A stretch of DNA of 64,000 nt from Alphaproteobacteria bacterium (GCA_016124205.1 WGOD01000001.1:186001-250000); one strand, 5' to 3'. Positions 50,201-59,378 are shown, numbered from the stretch's first letter. Program-made: numbers and translations. The notes: a model not told the origin generated them from the letters alone.

Positions 50201-51341
50201 ACAACCGGTCCAGCACCGCCTTCAGATCCGCGATCATTTCGTCCGCCGGTTCGATGCCGCAGGACAGGCGGACGAGGTCGTCCGGCGTCGTGGTCTGCGG
50301 GCCTTCGATCGGCGCGCGGTGCTCGATCAGGCTTTCCACACCGCCGAGCGAAGTGGCCTGGATGAAAAGCTTCGTGCCCGCCGCCAGCGTCCGCGCGGCG
50401 TCGAACCCGCCCTTCAGACGCAGCGAGAGCATGCCGCCGAAGCCGCCGGTCATCTGCCTGGCCGCGATGGCGTGGCCGGGATGGGTGGTCAGGCCGGGAT
50501 AAAGGACGGCGTCGACCGCCTTGTGGCCGGTCATCGCCTCGGCGACAGCCAGGGCGTTCGCACTCTGGCGCTCGAAGCGGACGAAGAGTGTGCGCAGGCC
50601 GCGCATCAACAGCCAGGATTCGAACGCTCCGGGGATCGCGCCGGTCTTGTTGTGGACCTCGCAGATTTCCGCCCAGCGGTCGCCCGTGTCGCGCGTCGCC
50701 AGCACACCGGCGAGCACGTCGGAATGGCCATTGAGATACTTGGTCGCGGAATGCATCACGATGTCCGCGCCGAGATCGAGCGCGCGGGTGGTGCAGGGCG
50801 GGGCGCAGGTGCCGTCTACGGCGAGCGCCGCGCCGGCGTCATGGGCGATTTCCGCCGAGGCGGCGATATCGACCACATCCCAGGCCGGGTTGGCGGGCGT
50901 TTCGATCCAGACGAGATCGGTGTGGCGCGCCGAGACGGCTTCCTTCAGTTCGGTCGTGTCACCGGGCTCAACGAGGGTGAGGGCGATGCGGTCCTTCGCG
51001 GCGGCCCGCTCCATCAGCGCCTTCGCGCCGTAATACATCCGGGTCTGCGCCACGACATGACCGCCCGCCGGAACGCTCTCCACCACGGCGGCGACCGCCG
51101 CCATGCCGGACGAGAAGAGGCGCGCTTCGCTTGCGCCTTCGAGCGCGGCGAGCACGTCCGCGACATGCTGCTCGGTCGGGCCTTCGGGGCGGCGGTAATC
51201 GACCGCGCCGATCAGCGCATTGTCCGCGCCGCGGGCATAGGTCGAGGCGGGATGAATCGGAGGAATGACCGCGCCGGTTTCGCCGTCGATCCGGTGCATC
51301 GCCTGCACCGCCAGCGTTTCGGGGGAGGGGTTTTTCATCAT
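50199..51341 (-). CDS. Trans-sulfuration family PLP enzyme (cystathionine synthase/lyase type)
   Basis: A 380-residue Cys/Met-metabolism PLP enzyme (fold type I): VIPPIHPASTYARG, LFSSGMAAVAAVVESV, the PLP lysine in VMHSATKYLNGHSD, and the C-terminal SLGGVESLIEHRA. Residues do not separate cystathionine gamma-synthase, beta-lyase and methionine gamma-lyase by eye; cystathionine beta-lyase or gamma-synthase is likeliest. ATG starts at 51341 or 51338 lie just after the stop of the unknown gene at 51344; a TTG at 51350 would overlap it. Third gene of the hemB operon by position. Confidence 0.85.
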   Translation of the reverse strand: MMKNPSPETLAVQAMHRIDGETGAVIPPIHPASTYARGADNALIGAVDYRRPEGPTEQHVADVLAALEGASEARLFSSGMAAVAAVVESVPAGGHVVAQTRMYYGAKALMERAAAKDRIALTLVEPGDTTELKEAVSARHTDLVWIETPANPAWDVVDIAASAEIAHDAGAALAVDGTCAPPCTTRALDLGADIVMHSATKYLNGHSDVLAGVLATRDTGDRWAEICEVHNKTGAIPGAFESWLLMRGLRTLFVRFERQSANALAVAEAMTGHKAVDAVLYPGLTTHPGHAIAARQMTGGFGGMLSLRLKGGFDAARTLAAGTKLFIQATSLGGVESLIEHRAPIEGPQTTTPDDLVRLSCGIEPADEMIADLKAVLDRL

Positions 51342-51343
51342 GG

Positions 51344-51790
51344 CTACCAATAAAAAAATCGGATCAGAATTTGCTGGTTGCGTCGGTCGACGTAGACAAG
51401 AAACGCTCCGCCATCAAATGTAACCTCGGACCAGAATTGGCCTTTGAAATCGGTAAGGTACTGCCAATCGCCGGGGCAGAGCGACAGATAATTGGGGTCG
51501 ACTGTCTCCTCGAAGTGAGAAACGAATTCCTCCAATTCCGTGGTGCTCATTTGAACGAGGTAACAACCGTAGCGGTCGCCGAAAAAATCAGGCCAACTGC
51601 GCCTCGCTTCGAGGATCTCCGTCGAATCGGGCATTGCTTCGCCCGTCAGAGATTCGATGTGCTCGACAACGGTTCGATGGTTTGGGCGAAGATCAATCCA
51701 CGAAATCCAATAGACCCAGCCGCCGAGGCCTATCACAACGAGTGCGGCAATAAGCCAGGCTGAGCGCGCCCTCTTTGTCGATTTGCTCAT
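51344..51790 (-). CDS. Membrane-anchored protein of unknown function
   Basis: A 148-residue protein with a basic N-terminus and one membrane helix (AWLIAALVVIGLGGWVYWISWI, about 11-32), then a soluble, presumably periplasmic domain rich in aromatic and acidic residues with two cysteines (RYGCYLVQM and LSLCPGDW). I do not recognise it. The ATG follows the hemB TAA with no gap. Its DNA is visibly less GC-rich, with runs of A, than hemB and the gene after it, which suggests a later insertion into the unit. Confidence 0.65.
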   Translation of the reverse strand: MSKSTKRARSAWLIAALVVIGLGGWVYWISWIDLRPNHRTVVEHIESLTGEAMPDSTEILEARRSWPDFFGDRYGCYLVQMSTTELEEFVSHFEETVDPNYLSLCPGDWQYLTDFKGQFWSEVTFDGGAFLVYVDRRNQQILIRFFYW

Positions 51791-52774
51791 TTACCCCAAC
51801 AATCTCGCCGCCCGCGGCGCAAAATAGGTCACGATCCCGCTGGCCCCGGCGCGGCGGAAGGCCAGCAAGGTTTCGAGCATGACCCGCTCGCCGTCGATCC
51901 AGCCGTTCGCGGCCGCCGCCTCGATCATCGCGTATTCGCCCGAGACCTGGAAGGCGAGGACCGGCACAGCGAAGGTGTCGGAGACGGATTTGACGATGTC
52001 GAGATAGGGCAGGCCGGGCTTCACCATGACCATGTCGGCGCCCTCGTCGAGGTCGAGTTCGACCTCGCGCAACGCCTCGGAAATATTCCCCGGGTCCATT
52101 TGGTAGGTCTTCTTGTCGCCGGTCAGCACGCCGGCCGAGCCGATTGCCTCCCGGTACGGACCGTAGAAGCCCGAGGCGTATTTCGCGGCATAGGACAGGA
52201 TCAGCGTGTCGGTATGGCCGTCGCCTTCGAGCGCGTCGCGCACCGCGCCGATCCGCCCGTCCATCATGTCGGACGGGGCGATGACGTCGCAGCCGGCGCG
52301 GGCCTGGACCAGCGCCTGTTCGACGAGGCGTTCGACCGTTTCGTCATTGAGGATCACGCCGTCCTTCAGAACGCCGTCATGGCCGTGGCTGGTGAAGGGG
52401 TCGAGCGCGACGTCGCAGATGATGCCGATATCCGGCACGGCGTCCTTGATCGCCTTGATCGCGGTCGGGACGAGACCGTCGGGGTTCAGCGCTTCGGTGC
52501 CGTGCTCGTCCTTCTTCGCCGGGTCGATATGCGGGAACATCGCGATGGCCGGGATGCCCAGATCGCGGGCGATCTTGGCTTCCTTGACCAGTTCCTTCAC
52601 CGAGAAGCGCTCGACGCCCGGCATGGCGCCGACCGGGTCGCGGTCCTTGCCGGAATCGGTGACGACCACCGACCAGACGAGATCGTCGGGCGTGACATGA
52701 CGCTCGCGGACCAGACGCCGCGTCCAATCCGACTGGCGAAGCCGCCGCATGCGGGTTGCCGGGAATGCGCCCAT
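51791..52774 (-). CDS. hemB: Delta-aminolevulinic acid dehydratase (porphobilinogen synthase)
   Basis: Condenses two 5-aminolevulinates to porphobilinogen in tetrapyrrole synthesis. The 327-residue protein has IICDVALDPFTSHGHDGVL, where the zinc cysteines of other HemB proteins are absent (Mg/metal-independent type, usual in this class), the two active-site lysines in SYAAKYASGFYGPYREA and MVKPGLPYLDIV, and IPAIAMFPHID. ATG 52774 has GAGGGAG 7 bases upstream. First gene of a three-gene unit, divergent from the valine-degradation operon across 85 bases. hemA, the previous step, lies at 57453. Confidence 0.96.
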   Translation of the reverse strand: MGAFPATRMRRLRQSDWTRRLVRERHVTPDDLVWSVVVTDSGKDRDPVGAMPGVERFSVKELVKEAKIARDLGIPAIAMFPHIDPAKKDEHGTEALNPDGLVPTAIKAIKDAVPDIGIICDVALDPFTSHGHDGVLKDGVILNDETVERLVEQALVQARAGCDVIAPSDMMDGRIGAVRDALEGDGHTDTLILSYAAKYASGFYGPYREAIGSAGVLTGDKKTYQMDPGNISEALREVELDLDEGADMVMVKPGLPYLDIVKSVSDTFAVPVLAFQVSGEYAMIEAAAANGWIDGERVMLETLLAFRRAGASGIVTYFAPRAARLLG

Positions 52775-52859
52775 GTATCAACTCCCTCTCGTATGCTTGC
52801 CGTGACGGCGGGGCCGGGTTAGGCCTTCGCCGCCCTTCCTAGACCAACGGAGACGCGCT

Positions 52860-53996
52860 TTGAACTTCGCCCTGACGGAAGACCAGAGCCTGATACAGGA
52901 CGCCGCCCGAAAGTTCGCCGAAGATCGGATGGCCCCGAACGCGGCGGAATGGGACGAAAAGAAGCATTTCCCGGTCGATGTGCTGCAGGAAGCCGCGGCG
53001 ATGGGCTTTGCCGGCATCTATGTCGGCGAGGAGCATGGCGGCTCCGGCATGACGCGGCTCGACGCGGCGTTGATCTTCGAACAGCTGGCGCGCGGCTGCA
53101 CGTCCACGGCGGCCTATATTTCCATCCACAACATGTGCGCCTGGATGATCGACACCTGGGGCGATGACGAACAGCGGGCGAAATTCCTGCCCAAGCTGAT
53201 GTCGATGGAGCATTTCGCGAGCTATTGCCTGACCGAGCCGGGGGCCGGGTCCGACGCCGGATCGCTGCGCACCAAGGCGGTGCGCGACGGCGAGGACTAT
53301 GTCCTCAACGGCTCGAAAGCCTTCATCTCCGGCGGCGGACGCAGCGACATCTATGTCGTTATGGCGCGCACGGGCGGGGAGGGGCCGTCCGGCATTTCCA
53401 CCTTCGTGGTCGAGAACGGCACCAAGGGGCTCTCCTTCGGCGCGAACGAGAAGAAGATGGGCTGGAATTCCCAACCGACGGCGGTCGTGAATTTCGAGGA
53501 CTGCCGTATCCCCGCCGCCAACCGGCTGGGCGAGGAAGGTATCGGCTTCAAGATCGCGATGATGGGCCTCAATGGCGGCCGGGTGAATATCGGCGCGTGC
53601 TCGCTCGGCGGCGCAGCTCAGGCGTTCGACGTGGCCAACGAATACGTGAAATCGCGCACTCAGTTCGGCAAGCCGATCGCCGGGTTTCAGGTGACGCAGT
53701 TCAAGCTCGCCGACATGGCGACGGATATCGAGGCGGCGCGCCTGATGCTTTACCGCGCGGCGGCGTCGATTGATGCGAAAGACCCGTCGGCGCCGAAATA
53801 TTGCGCGATGGCGAAACGTTTCGCGACCGATGCGTGTTTCGACGTGACGAACCAGGCGCTGCAGCTGCACGGCGGCTATGGCTATCTGAAGGACTATCCG
53901 ATCGAGCGCATCCTGAGGGACCTCCGCGTCCACCAGATCCTTGAAGGCACGAACGAGATCATGCGCGTCATCATCGCCAAGGACGTGATGAAGTGA
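52860..53996 (+). CDS. Acyl-CoA dehydrogenase, isobutyryl-CoA type
   Basis: FAD-dependent alpha,beta-dehydrogenation of a short branched acyl-CoA, most likely isobutyryl-CoA to methacrylyl-CoA in valine breakdown. The 378-residue protein shows [40 protein letters not shown] and the C-terminal [23 protein letters not shown] and [10 protein letters not shown], where the glutamate is the catalytic base. The substrate assignment rests on the downstream 3-hydroxyisobutyryl-CoA hydrolase and mmsB. The start is TTG at 52860 with CGGAGA upstream; no ATG alternative fits. Confidence 0.9.
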   Translation: MNFALTEDQSLIQDAARKFAEDRMAPNAAEWDEKKHFPVDVLQEAAAMGFAGIYVGEEHGGSGMTRLDAALIFEQLARGCTSTAAYISIHNMCAWMIDTWGDDEQRAKFLPKLMSMEHFASYCLTEPGAGSDAGSLRTKAVRDGEDYVLNGSKAFISGGGRSDIYVVMARTGGEGPSGISTFVVENGTKGLSFGANEKKMGWNSQPTAVVNFEDCRIPAANRLGEEGIGFKIAMMGLNGGRVNIGACSLGGAAQAFDVANEYVKSRTQFGKPIAGFQVTQFKLADMATDIEAARLMLYRAAASIDAKDPSAPKYCAMAKRFATDACFDVTNQALQLHGGYGYLKDYPIERILRDLRVHQILEGTNEIMRVIIAKDVMK

Positions 53997-54430
53997 TCCG
54001 GAAGGAAGACGGTCGCGTGCGCTGGATGATCGAGATGGACGATGTCTCGACGCGCAGCGATCGTCACCGTCTGGACCGGATGGCGGAGATATTCGTGTTC
54101 GAAGAGGCGGCTTTGAGTGGCCGTCCGCTCGGCAAGAATTGGGTCGAGGCCAAACGGGGCGCGCTCGAGCTTGCCATGCACAATGCGGGGCGGAACGGGC
54201 TGGCCATGCCGTCACGCCAGCGCCCAGGAGTCCGGCACAAGAGCGTAGCGGAGTTCTTCGAGCATTTCGGATCGCAAGCGCGCTGCTTCACGAACCGCAG
54301 CGAGGCCGGTTTGCCGGGGCAGGAGAGTTTCACGACCTGGTCGACTTTCACCGACTCGACATTTGACATCGTCGCCGGTCTGGTCGAGGGCGAGCGGATC
54401 GGCATTCTGTGTATCGACGACGAGGACTGA
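53993..54430 (+). CDS. Protein of unknown function in the valine operon
   Basis: A 145-residue soluble protein I do not recognise. It opens [25 protein letters not shown] and ends in a beta-rich, acidic tail ([13 protein letters not shown]). The middle is basic ([12 protein letters not shown]-like) and contains single histidines and one cysteine with no obvious motif. The GTG overlaps the acyl-CoA dehydrogenase stop, and the stop lies 6 bases before the hydrolase start, so it is embedded in the operon. Composition matches the neighbours. Confidence 0.6.
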   Translation: MIRKEDGRVRWMIEMDDVSTRSDRHRLDRMAEIFVFEEAALSGRPLGKNWVEAKRGALELAMHNAGRNGLAMPSRQRPGVRHKSVAEFFEHFGSQARCFTNRSEAGLPGQESFTTWSTFTDSTFDIVAGLVEGERIGILCIDDED

Positions 54431-54436
54431 GCGCCC

Positions 54437-55498
54437 ATGACCGACGAAATCATCGCCCGCAAAATTGGCCAGATCGGGCGTATCACGCTCAACCGCCCCA
54501 AGGCGCTGAACGCGCTGAATACGGCCATGGTCCATGCCATGACGCGGGCGCTGCTTGCCTGGAAGGACGACGACAGCGTGAAGGCGGTCGTGGTGGACGG
54601 TGAGGGCGAGAAGGGCTTCTGCGCCGGCGGCGATATCCGCATGCTGCACGACAGCGGCAAGGCGGGCACGGACGAGGCCTGGCGCTTCTGGCACGACGAG
54701 TATCAGCTGAACACGCTGATCAAGCGCTATCCCAAGCCTTATGTCGCGCTGATCGACGGCATCACGATGGGTGGCGGCGTCGGCATTTCGGTGCATGGCT
54801 CGCACCGTGTTGCGGGCGACCGCACGATGCTGGCCATGCCGGAGACGGGCATCGGCTTCTTCCCCGATGTCGGCGGGACGTATTTCCTGCCGCGGCTCGA
54901 AGGCGAGCTCGGCATGTGGATGGGCCTGACGGGCGCGCGCCTCAAAGCCGCGGATTCGCTCGCGGCCGGGATCGCGACGCATTACGTGCCATCCGACAAG
55001 CATGACGATCTCGTGGGAGCGCTCGAAAGCGCCGATCTCGACGCTGACGGCGAGGCGCTGGAAGACATTCTCGATGCCCATGCCGGTGATCCGGGGCATT
55101 CGCAGCTGGCGCATACGCGCGGCCTGATCGACCGGGCCTTCGCCGGCGACGACGTGGCGGAAATGGTCTCGCGCATGGAAGACGCCCGCGACCCGTGGTC
55201 GACCGAGCAGGCGGCCATCCTCGCCAAGAAGTCCCCGACGGCGATGGTTCTGACCGCGATGGCGATCCGCAAGGGCGCGGACATGGAGTTCGAGGACGTG
55301 ATGCGCCAGGAGCTGCGCATTTCGGTCCGCTGCCTCACCGGCAAGGATTTCTACGAAGGCGTGCGCGCCGTCATCATCGACAAGGACAATGCGCCTGAGT
55401 GGCGTCCGGCGACGCTCGGCGGTGTCGGCGAGCTGCGCATCGAGCGCTATTTCGAGCCCCTGCCGGCAGAGCAGGAACTGACGTTTCTGGATGGGTGA
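54437..55498 (+). CDS. 3-hydroxyisobutyryl-CoA hydrolase
   Basis: Releases CoA from 3-hydroxyisobutyryl-CoA in valine catabolism. The 353-residue crotonase-fold protein has the HIBCH signatures GRITLNRPKALNALN, GEKGFCAGGDIRMLHD, IDGITMGGGVGISVHG and MPETGIGFFPDVGGTYFLPRL, and the long C-terminal half absent from simple enoyl-CoA hydratases. This length and the FPDVGG loop favour hydrolase over hydratase. A separate methacrylyl-CoA hydratase is not in the operon, so either this enzyme or one encoded elsewhere does that step. Overlaps the DUF805 gene by 8 bases. Confidence 0.9.
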   Translation: MTDEIIARKIGQIGRITLNRPKALNALNTAMVHAMTRALLAWKDDDSVKAVVVDGEGEKGFCAGGDIRMLHDSGKAGTDEAWRFWHDEYQLNTLIKRYPKPYVALIDGITMGGGVGISVHGSHRVAGDRTMLAMPETGIGFFPDVGGTYFLPRLEGELGMWMGLTGARLKAADSLAAGIATHYVPSDKHDDLVGALESADLDADGEALEDILDAHAGDPGHSQLAHTRGLIDRAFAGDDVAEMVSRMEDARDPWSTEQAAILAKKSPTAMVLTAMAIRKGADMEFEDVMRQELRISVRCLTGKDFYEGVRAVIIDKDNAPEWRPATLGGVGELRIERYFEPLPAEQELTFLDG

Positions 55499-55883
55499 AC
55501 TGTGGGCGATCCTTCGTGAAGGCGCGGGGTCGACCTTCATGTTCACGGGCCGCATGAAGCGGCGACCGTACTGGATTTACGTCCTTTTCATTCACCTGAT
55601 CTGGATCGGCGCATCGACGGTCCAGATTTTGGTGGTGCCGGTCGACGATTTCGCCGCGCGATATTCACTCACCGAGACGTTCGTCAACTCGTCGGTAATC
55701 GCGATTGGAATCTGGTTCGCAATCACGCTTCTTTCGGCAACGGTGCGGCGACTGCACGACGTCGCTCGTCCTGGCAGCTATATACTGATGGTGATCATTC
55801 CATTCGGCGGATTCTACCTGTTTTACCTGCTGTCTCTGCCGACCCAACTTCACAATCTGACCAATCGGGAGATCCTGTCATGA
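55491..55883 (+). CDS. DUF805 family membrane protein
   Basis: A 130-residue protein with three or four helices (about 30-50, 70-88, 97-118). Family hallmarks are FTGRMKRRPYWIYVLF at the start and ATVRRLHDVARPGSYIL, the 'RRLHD-x2-RPG' motif. Function unknown. It overlaps the hydrolase gene by 8 bases and mmsB by 4 bases (ATGA), so it is co-translated with the valine genes. Its DNA is less GC-rich than either neighbour. Confidence 0.8.
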   Translation: MGELWAILREGAGSTFMFTGRMKRRPYWIYVLFIHLIWIGASTVQILVVPVDDFAARYSLTETFVNSSVIAIGIWFAITLLSATVRRLHDVARPGSYILMVIIPFGGFYLFYLLSLPTQLHNLTNREILS

Positions 55884-56770
55884 GCCATATCGCATTCATC
55901 GGCCTCGGAAATATGGGCTCGGGCATGGCGGCGAATCTCGCCAAGGCCGGGCACACCGTCCACGCCTTCGACCTGTCGCCCGAGGCGGTGAAACGGGCGG
56001 AAGCGGCGGGCGCCCGGGGCGTCGACAGCGCGGCGACGGCGGTGGCGAATGCCGAAGCGGTCGTGACGATGCTGCCCGCAGGCAAGCATGTCCGCGCTGT
56101 CTACGAAAACGAGATCTTCCCGAACGCGAAACCCGGCACGCTGATGATGGATTGTTCCACGATCGACGTAGCCACGGCGCGCTCGGTCGGCGAGGCGGCC
56201 GCGGAAAAGGGGTTCCACTTCGTCGATGCGCCGGTCTCCGGCGGTGTCGCGGCGGCGGAAGGCGGCACGCTGACCTTCATGGTCGGCGGGCCGGAAGCCG
56301 CGTTCAAAAAGGCCGAAGACTACCTTTCGAAGATGGGCAAGGCGGTGATCCACGCCGGTGATGCCGGAACGGGGCAAGCGGCCAAGATCTGCAACAACAT
56401 GCTGCTGGCGATCCACATGATCGGCACGTGCGAGGCCTTCGCGCTGGCCGACAAGCTGGGCCTCGACCGGCAGAAATTCTTCGACATCGCATCGAAGGCG
56501 TCCGGCCAGAACTGGTCGCTGACCAGCTATTGCCCGGTGCCGGGGCCACTGCCGACCTCTGCGGCGAACCGCGACTACACGCCGGGCTTCGCCACCGCGA
56601 TGATGCTGAAGGATCTGAAGCTGGCGATGGATGCCGCGGCGACCGCCGGAGCCTCGACGCCGCTCGGTGCGCAGGCCGAAGCGCTCTACGCCATGTTCGA
56701 CGGTCTGGGTGGGCGCGAGAAGGATTTCTCGGGCATTTTCAAGATGATCGACGGTAGCTGGCGCGGCTGA
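55880..56770 (+). CDS. mmsB: 3-hydroxyisobutyrate dehydrogenase
   Basis: Oxidises 3-hydroxyisobutyrate to methylmalonate semialdehyde with NAD+. The 296-residue protein has FIGLGNMGSGMAANLAKAGH, DAPVSGGVAAAEGGTLTFMVGG, the catalytic lysine in GTGQAAKICNNMLLAI, and the MmsB-type C-terminus (NYTPGF-like RDYTPGFATAMMLKDLKLAM). It ends the acyl-CoA dehydrogenase/unknown/hydrolase/DUF805/mmsB operon. The next enzyme, MmsA, is not in the window. Confidence 0.93.
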   Translation: MSHIAFIGLGNMGSGMAANLAKAGHTVHAFDLSPEAVKRAEAAGARGVDSAATAVANAEAVVTMLPAGKHVRAVYENEIFPNAKPGTLMMDCSTIDVATARSVGEAAAEKGFHFVDAPVSGGVAAAEGGTLTFMVGGPEAAFKKAEDYLSKMGKAVIHAGDAGTGQAAKICNNMLLAIHMIGTCEAFALADKLGLDRQKFFDIASKASGQNWSLTSYCPVPGPLPTSAANRDYTPGFATAMMLKDLKLAMDAAATAGASTPLGAQAEALYAMFDGLGGREKDFSGIFKMIDGSWRG

Positions 56771-56772
56771 GC

Positions 56773-56794
56773 AGCCGCTTAAGCGGTTTCTTTA
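56773..56794 (+). terminator. Candidate intrinsic terminator after mmsB
   Basis: AGCCGC-ttaa-GCGGTT (56773-56788, one G-U pair) followed by TTCTTT just after the mmsB stop. The stem is short but is the only stem in this window with an immediate T-rich tail. It would separate the valine operon from the ldtR-like gene. Confidence 0.55.
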
Positions 56795-56856
56795 CTCCTG
56801 TCTGGCACTCTGGTCCGCAAACAAGAAAAAATCTTGGGTGGATTGGAGTGCGGGAT

Positions 56857-57348
56857 ATGGCGATAGCCGAAGTCCTGTCCAGCGGTGCCGAAGTGCGCCC
56901 GGACTATCTGGAAATGCTGCAGCGCGTGGAGCGTCTGCACCGTCACCTGCTCGATGTCGTCAAGGACGAACTCGACCGGGAAGGCATGGGCGACCTGACC
57001 AGTGTTCAGGCGCTGCTGCTGTTCAATATCGGGGATTCGGTCCTGACCGCGGGCGAGCTGCGCACGCGCGGGCATTATCTCGGCTCGAACGTGTCCTACA
57101 ATCTGAAGAAGCTCGTCGATCTCGGCTATATCGACCAGAACCGGTCCGAAGACGATCGGCGCACGGTCCAGATCGCCCTGACCGACAAGGGGCATGCGGT
57201 CCGCGGCCTGCTGACCGGCCTGTTCGCCCGCCAGTCGGCGGCGCTCGGTCCGTCGGGGGGTCTGGAAGAGGACAAGGTCGAGGCGACCAATCTGGCGCTC
57301 GGCCGCCTGGAACGCTTCTGGACCGACCATATCCGGTTCCGCCTGTAA
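56857..57348 (+). CDS. MarR family regulator, LdtR-like
   Basis: A 163-residue winged-helix regulator: MLQRVERLHRHLLDVVKDELDREGMGDLTSVQALLLFNIG, then the recognition region RTRGHYLGSNVSYNLKKLVDLGYIDQNRSEDDRRTVQIALTDKG. This matches the LdtR group of alphaproteobacteria, which control L,D-transpeptidase and stress genes; targets here are not identified. ATG 56857 is preferred (GGAG 8 bases upstream) over GTG 56848. It lies upstream of hemA, a common alphaproteobacterial arrangement. Confidence 0.88.
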   Translation: MAIAEVLSSGAEVRPDYLEMLQRVERLHRHLLDVVKDELDREGMGDLTSVQALLLFNIGDSVLTAGELRTRGHYLGSNVSYNLKKLVDLGYIDQNRSEDDRRTVQIALTDKGHAVRGLLTGLFARQSAALGPSGGLEEDKVEATNLALGRLERFWTDHIRFRL

Positions 57349-57452
57349 TTTTCAGCGCCTGCGTCTATCTGTCCTTCTCGCCATGAACGTTCGGGCGTGT
57401 TTTAACGTCCGCAACGGAATCGTGACGGCCAAGCCGTTCAACGGGCAGGACG

Positions 57453-58670
57453 ATGATGGACTACAAAGCCGCCTTCACCAGTGCCGTGGCGCGCGTCCGC
57501 GCCGAAGGGCGCTACCGGGTTTTCGCGAATCTGCTGCGCCGCAAGGGTGAATTCCCGCGTGCCCGCTGGCGGACGCCGGACGGCGATATCCGCGATGTGA
57601 CGGTGTGGTGTTCCAACGACTATCTCGGCATGGGGCAGAGCGCCTGCGTGACGGAGTCGATGAAGAAGGCGATCGACGAGGTCGGCGCCGGAGCGGGCGG
57701 TACGCGCAACATCTCCGGTACCACGAACTACCATGTCGAGCTGGAGCGTTCGCTCGCCGACCTGCACGGCAAGGAAGCCGCGCTGCTCTTCACCTCCGGC
57801 TACATCTCGAACGAGGCGACGATCGCCACGCTCGGCAAGATCCTGCCGAATCTGATCATCTTCTCCGACGCGCTGAACCATGCCTCGATGATCGAGGGCG
57901 TGCGCGGCGCGAAGTGCGAGAAGCATGTCTGGCGGCACAATGACGTCGCCCATCTCGAGGAATTGCTGCAGGCCGCGCCGAAGGATGCGCCGAAGCTGAT
58001 TGCCTTCGAGAGCGTCTATTCGATGGACGGCGATATCGGCCCGATCGAGGCGGTCTGCGATCTCGCCGACAAGTATGGCGCGATGACCTATCTCGACGAA
58101 GTCCATGCCGTCGGCCTTTACGGCCTGCGCGGCGGTGGCATTTCGGAGCGGGAAGGGCTGGCTGACCGGCTGACCATCATCGAGGGCACGCTTGGCAAGG
58201 CCTATGGCGTCATGGGTGGCTATATCGCTGCGGATGCGGTGATCGTCGATGCGATCCGCTCCTGGGCGCCGGGCTTCATCTTCACGACCTCGCTGGCGCC
58301 GGCCCTGGCCGCCGGCGCGCGTGCGAGCGTCGAATACCTGAAATCCGATCACGCCCTGCGCGAACGCCACCAGGAGCGCGCCGCGACGCTGAAGGCGAAG
58401 CTGGCCGATGCCGGCCTGCCGGTGATGGATACGCCGACGCATATCGTGCCGGTGAAGGTCGGCGATCCGGTGCTGTGCAAGCGGCTGAGCGATGCACTGC
58501 TGGAAGAGCACGGCGTCTATGTCCAGCCGATCAACTATCCGACCGTGCCGCGCGGCACAGAACGCCTGCGTTTCACGCCGTCGCCGCTGCACACCGACGC
58601 GATGATGGACGAACTGGTCGACGCGCTGCGCGCCGTCTACCAGCGCTATTCCAACGTCAAGGTCGCATGA
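57453..58670 (+). CDS. hemA: 5-aminolevulinate synthase
   Basis: Condenses glycine and succinyl-CoA to 5-aminolevulinate, the C4 entry to haem and an alphaproteobacterial hallmark. The 405-residue PLP enzyme shows [56 protein letters not shown] and the PLP lysine in [13 protein letters not shown]. Starts at 57453 and 57456 are adjacent ATGs. The 104-base gap upstream shows no FNR-type TTGAT-N4-ATCAA box. The stop overlaps the small gene downstream. Confidence 0.96.
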   Translation: MMDYKAAFTSAVARVRAEGRYRVFANLLRRKGEFPRARWRTPDGDIRDVTVWCSNDYLGMGQSACVTESMKKAIDEVGAGAGGTRNISGTTNYHVELERSLADLHGKEAALLFTSGYISNEATIATLGKILPNLIIFSDALNHASMIEGVRGAKCEKHVWRHNDVAHLEELLQAAPKDAPKLIAFESVYSMDGDIGPIEAVCDLADKYGAMTYLDEVHAVGLYGLRGGGISEREGLADRLTIIEGTLGKAYGVMGGYIAADAVIVDAIRSWAPGFIFTTSLAPALAAGARASVEYLKSDHALRERHQERAATLKAKLADAGLPVMDTPTHIVPVKVGDPVLCKRLSDALLEEHGVYVQPINYPTVPRGTERLRFTPSPLHTDAMMDELVDALRAVYQRYSNVKVA

Positions 58671-58936
58671 GCGGCGCGTCCGGCGGACATGATTCCGGCG
58701 GGCAGGGACGCGAATACCTGATCGAATTCATCGATATGGGCCATGCCGTGCGCGTGGCGGCGATCGATGTCGAGACCGGCGAAGAGGTCGTGATCCAGGC
58801 GCCGAAATCCGCCACGGAAGCGGAAATGAAGCGCGTCGCGGTGGCCAAGCTCGACCGCAAGCTGGGCCTGATGGCCAAAGACCCGCCGGAAAAGAAACGG
58901 CCGGGCACTGGGCCCGGCCGCGGTATCAAGGTCTGA
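58667..58936 (+). CDS. Small conserved protein after hemA (DUF6898-like)
   Basis: An 89-residue protein with a compact alpha/beta core: [34 protein letters not shown], then a helix ([20 protein letters not shown]) and a basic, proline-rich tail. It resembles the short proteins found beside hemA in other alphaproteobacteria (DUF6898), a match from memory. The ATG at 58667 overlaps the hemA stop. A CGGCCGGGC/GCCCGGCCG stem sits inside its last codons and may end transcription before the convergent mucR. Confidence 0.7.
   Translation: MSGASGGHDSGGQGREYLIEFIDMGHAVRVAAIDVETGEEVVIQAPKSATEAEMKRVAVAKLDRKLGLMAKDPPEKKRPGTGPGRGIKV
58898..58920. terminator. Hairpin at the hemA-unit/mucR convergence
   Basis: CGGCCGGGC (58898-58906) pairs perfectly with GCCCGGCCG (58912-58920) around a 5-base loop, within the last codons of the small gene after hemA. 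Only 10 bases separate that gene from the convergent mucR, so this stem is the best terminator candidate for either direction. No T-run. Confidence 0.5.
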
Positions 58937-58946
58937 CAGGACCCGA

Positions 58947-59378
58947 TTACTTCTTCTTCGCTGCCTTGCCGCCACGGCCGAGGCCGATCTGCTTGGCAAA
59001 TTGCGAGCGGCGCTTGGAATAGTTCGGCGCAACCATCGGATAGTCGGCGGGCAGGCCCCACTTGCGGCGGTAGTCTTCCGGCGACATGTCGTATTGCGAG
59101 CGCAGATAACGCTTCAGCATTTTCAGCTTCTTGCCGTCTTCCAGGCAGATGATGAAGTCGTCGGTGACCGACTTCGACACCGGAACGGCCGGCTTTTGCT
59201 TCACTTCCGGCTTCGCGCCAGAACCCGAAATATCATTCATCGTCGCATGAACATTGCGAATCAGTTCCGGCAACGACTCAGACGGGATCGAATTGTTCGC
59301 AACAAAAGACGCGACGATGTCGGTCGTCATGCGCAGCAGTTCTTCGTTGTCGACGATGGGAGAGGTTTCTTCGGTCAT
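58947..59378 (-). CDS. mucR: MucR/Ros family transcriptional regulator
   Basis: A 143-residue regulator of the alphaproteobacterial MucR family, global repressors that bind AT-rich DNA and form oligomers through their N-termini. The C-terminal block ICLEDGKKLKMLKRYLRSQYDMSPEDYRRKWGLP and DYPMVAPNYSKRR is diagnostic. Odd: compared with Ros, the zinc-ligand positions read Cys, Asp, Tyr and Tyr, so both histidines are missing. The ATG at 59378 was chosen over an in-frame TTG at 59417. It is divergent from glyA across an unusually AT-rich 219-base gap, where self-repression is plausible. Confidence 0.92.
   Translation of the reverse strand: MTEETSPIVDNEELLRMTTDIVASFVANNSIPSESLPELIRNVHATMNDISGSGAKPEVKQKPAVPVSKSVTDDFIICLEDGKKLKMLKRYLRSQYDMSPEDYRRKWGLPADYPMVAPNYSKRRSQFAKQIGLGRGGKAAKKK

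Noticed and set aside
57349-57452. FNR-type anaerobic operator upstream of hemA
   Set aside because: No TTGAT-N4-ATCAA-like sequence is present in the gap.
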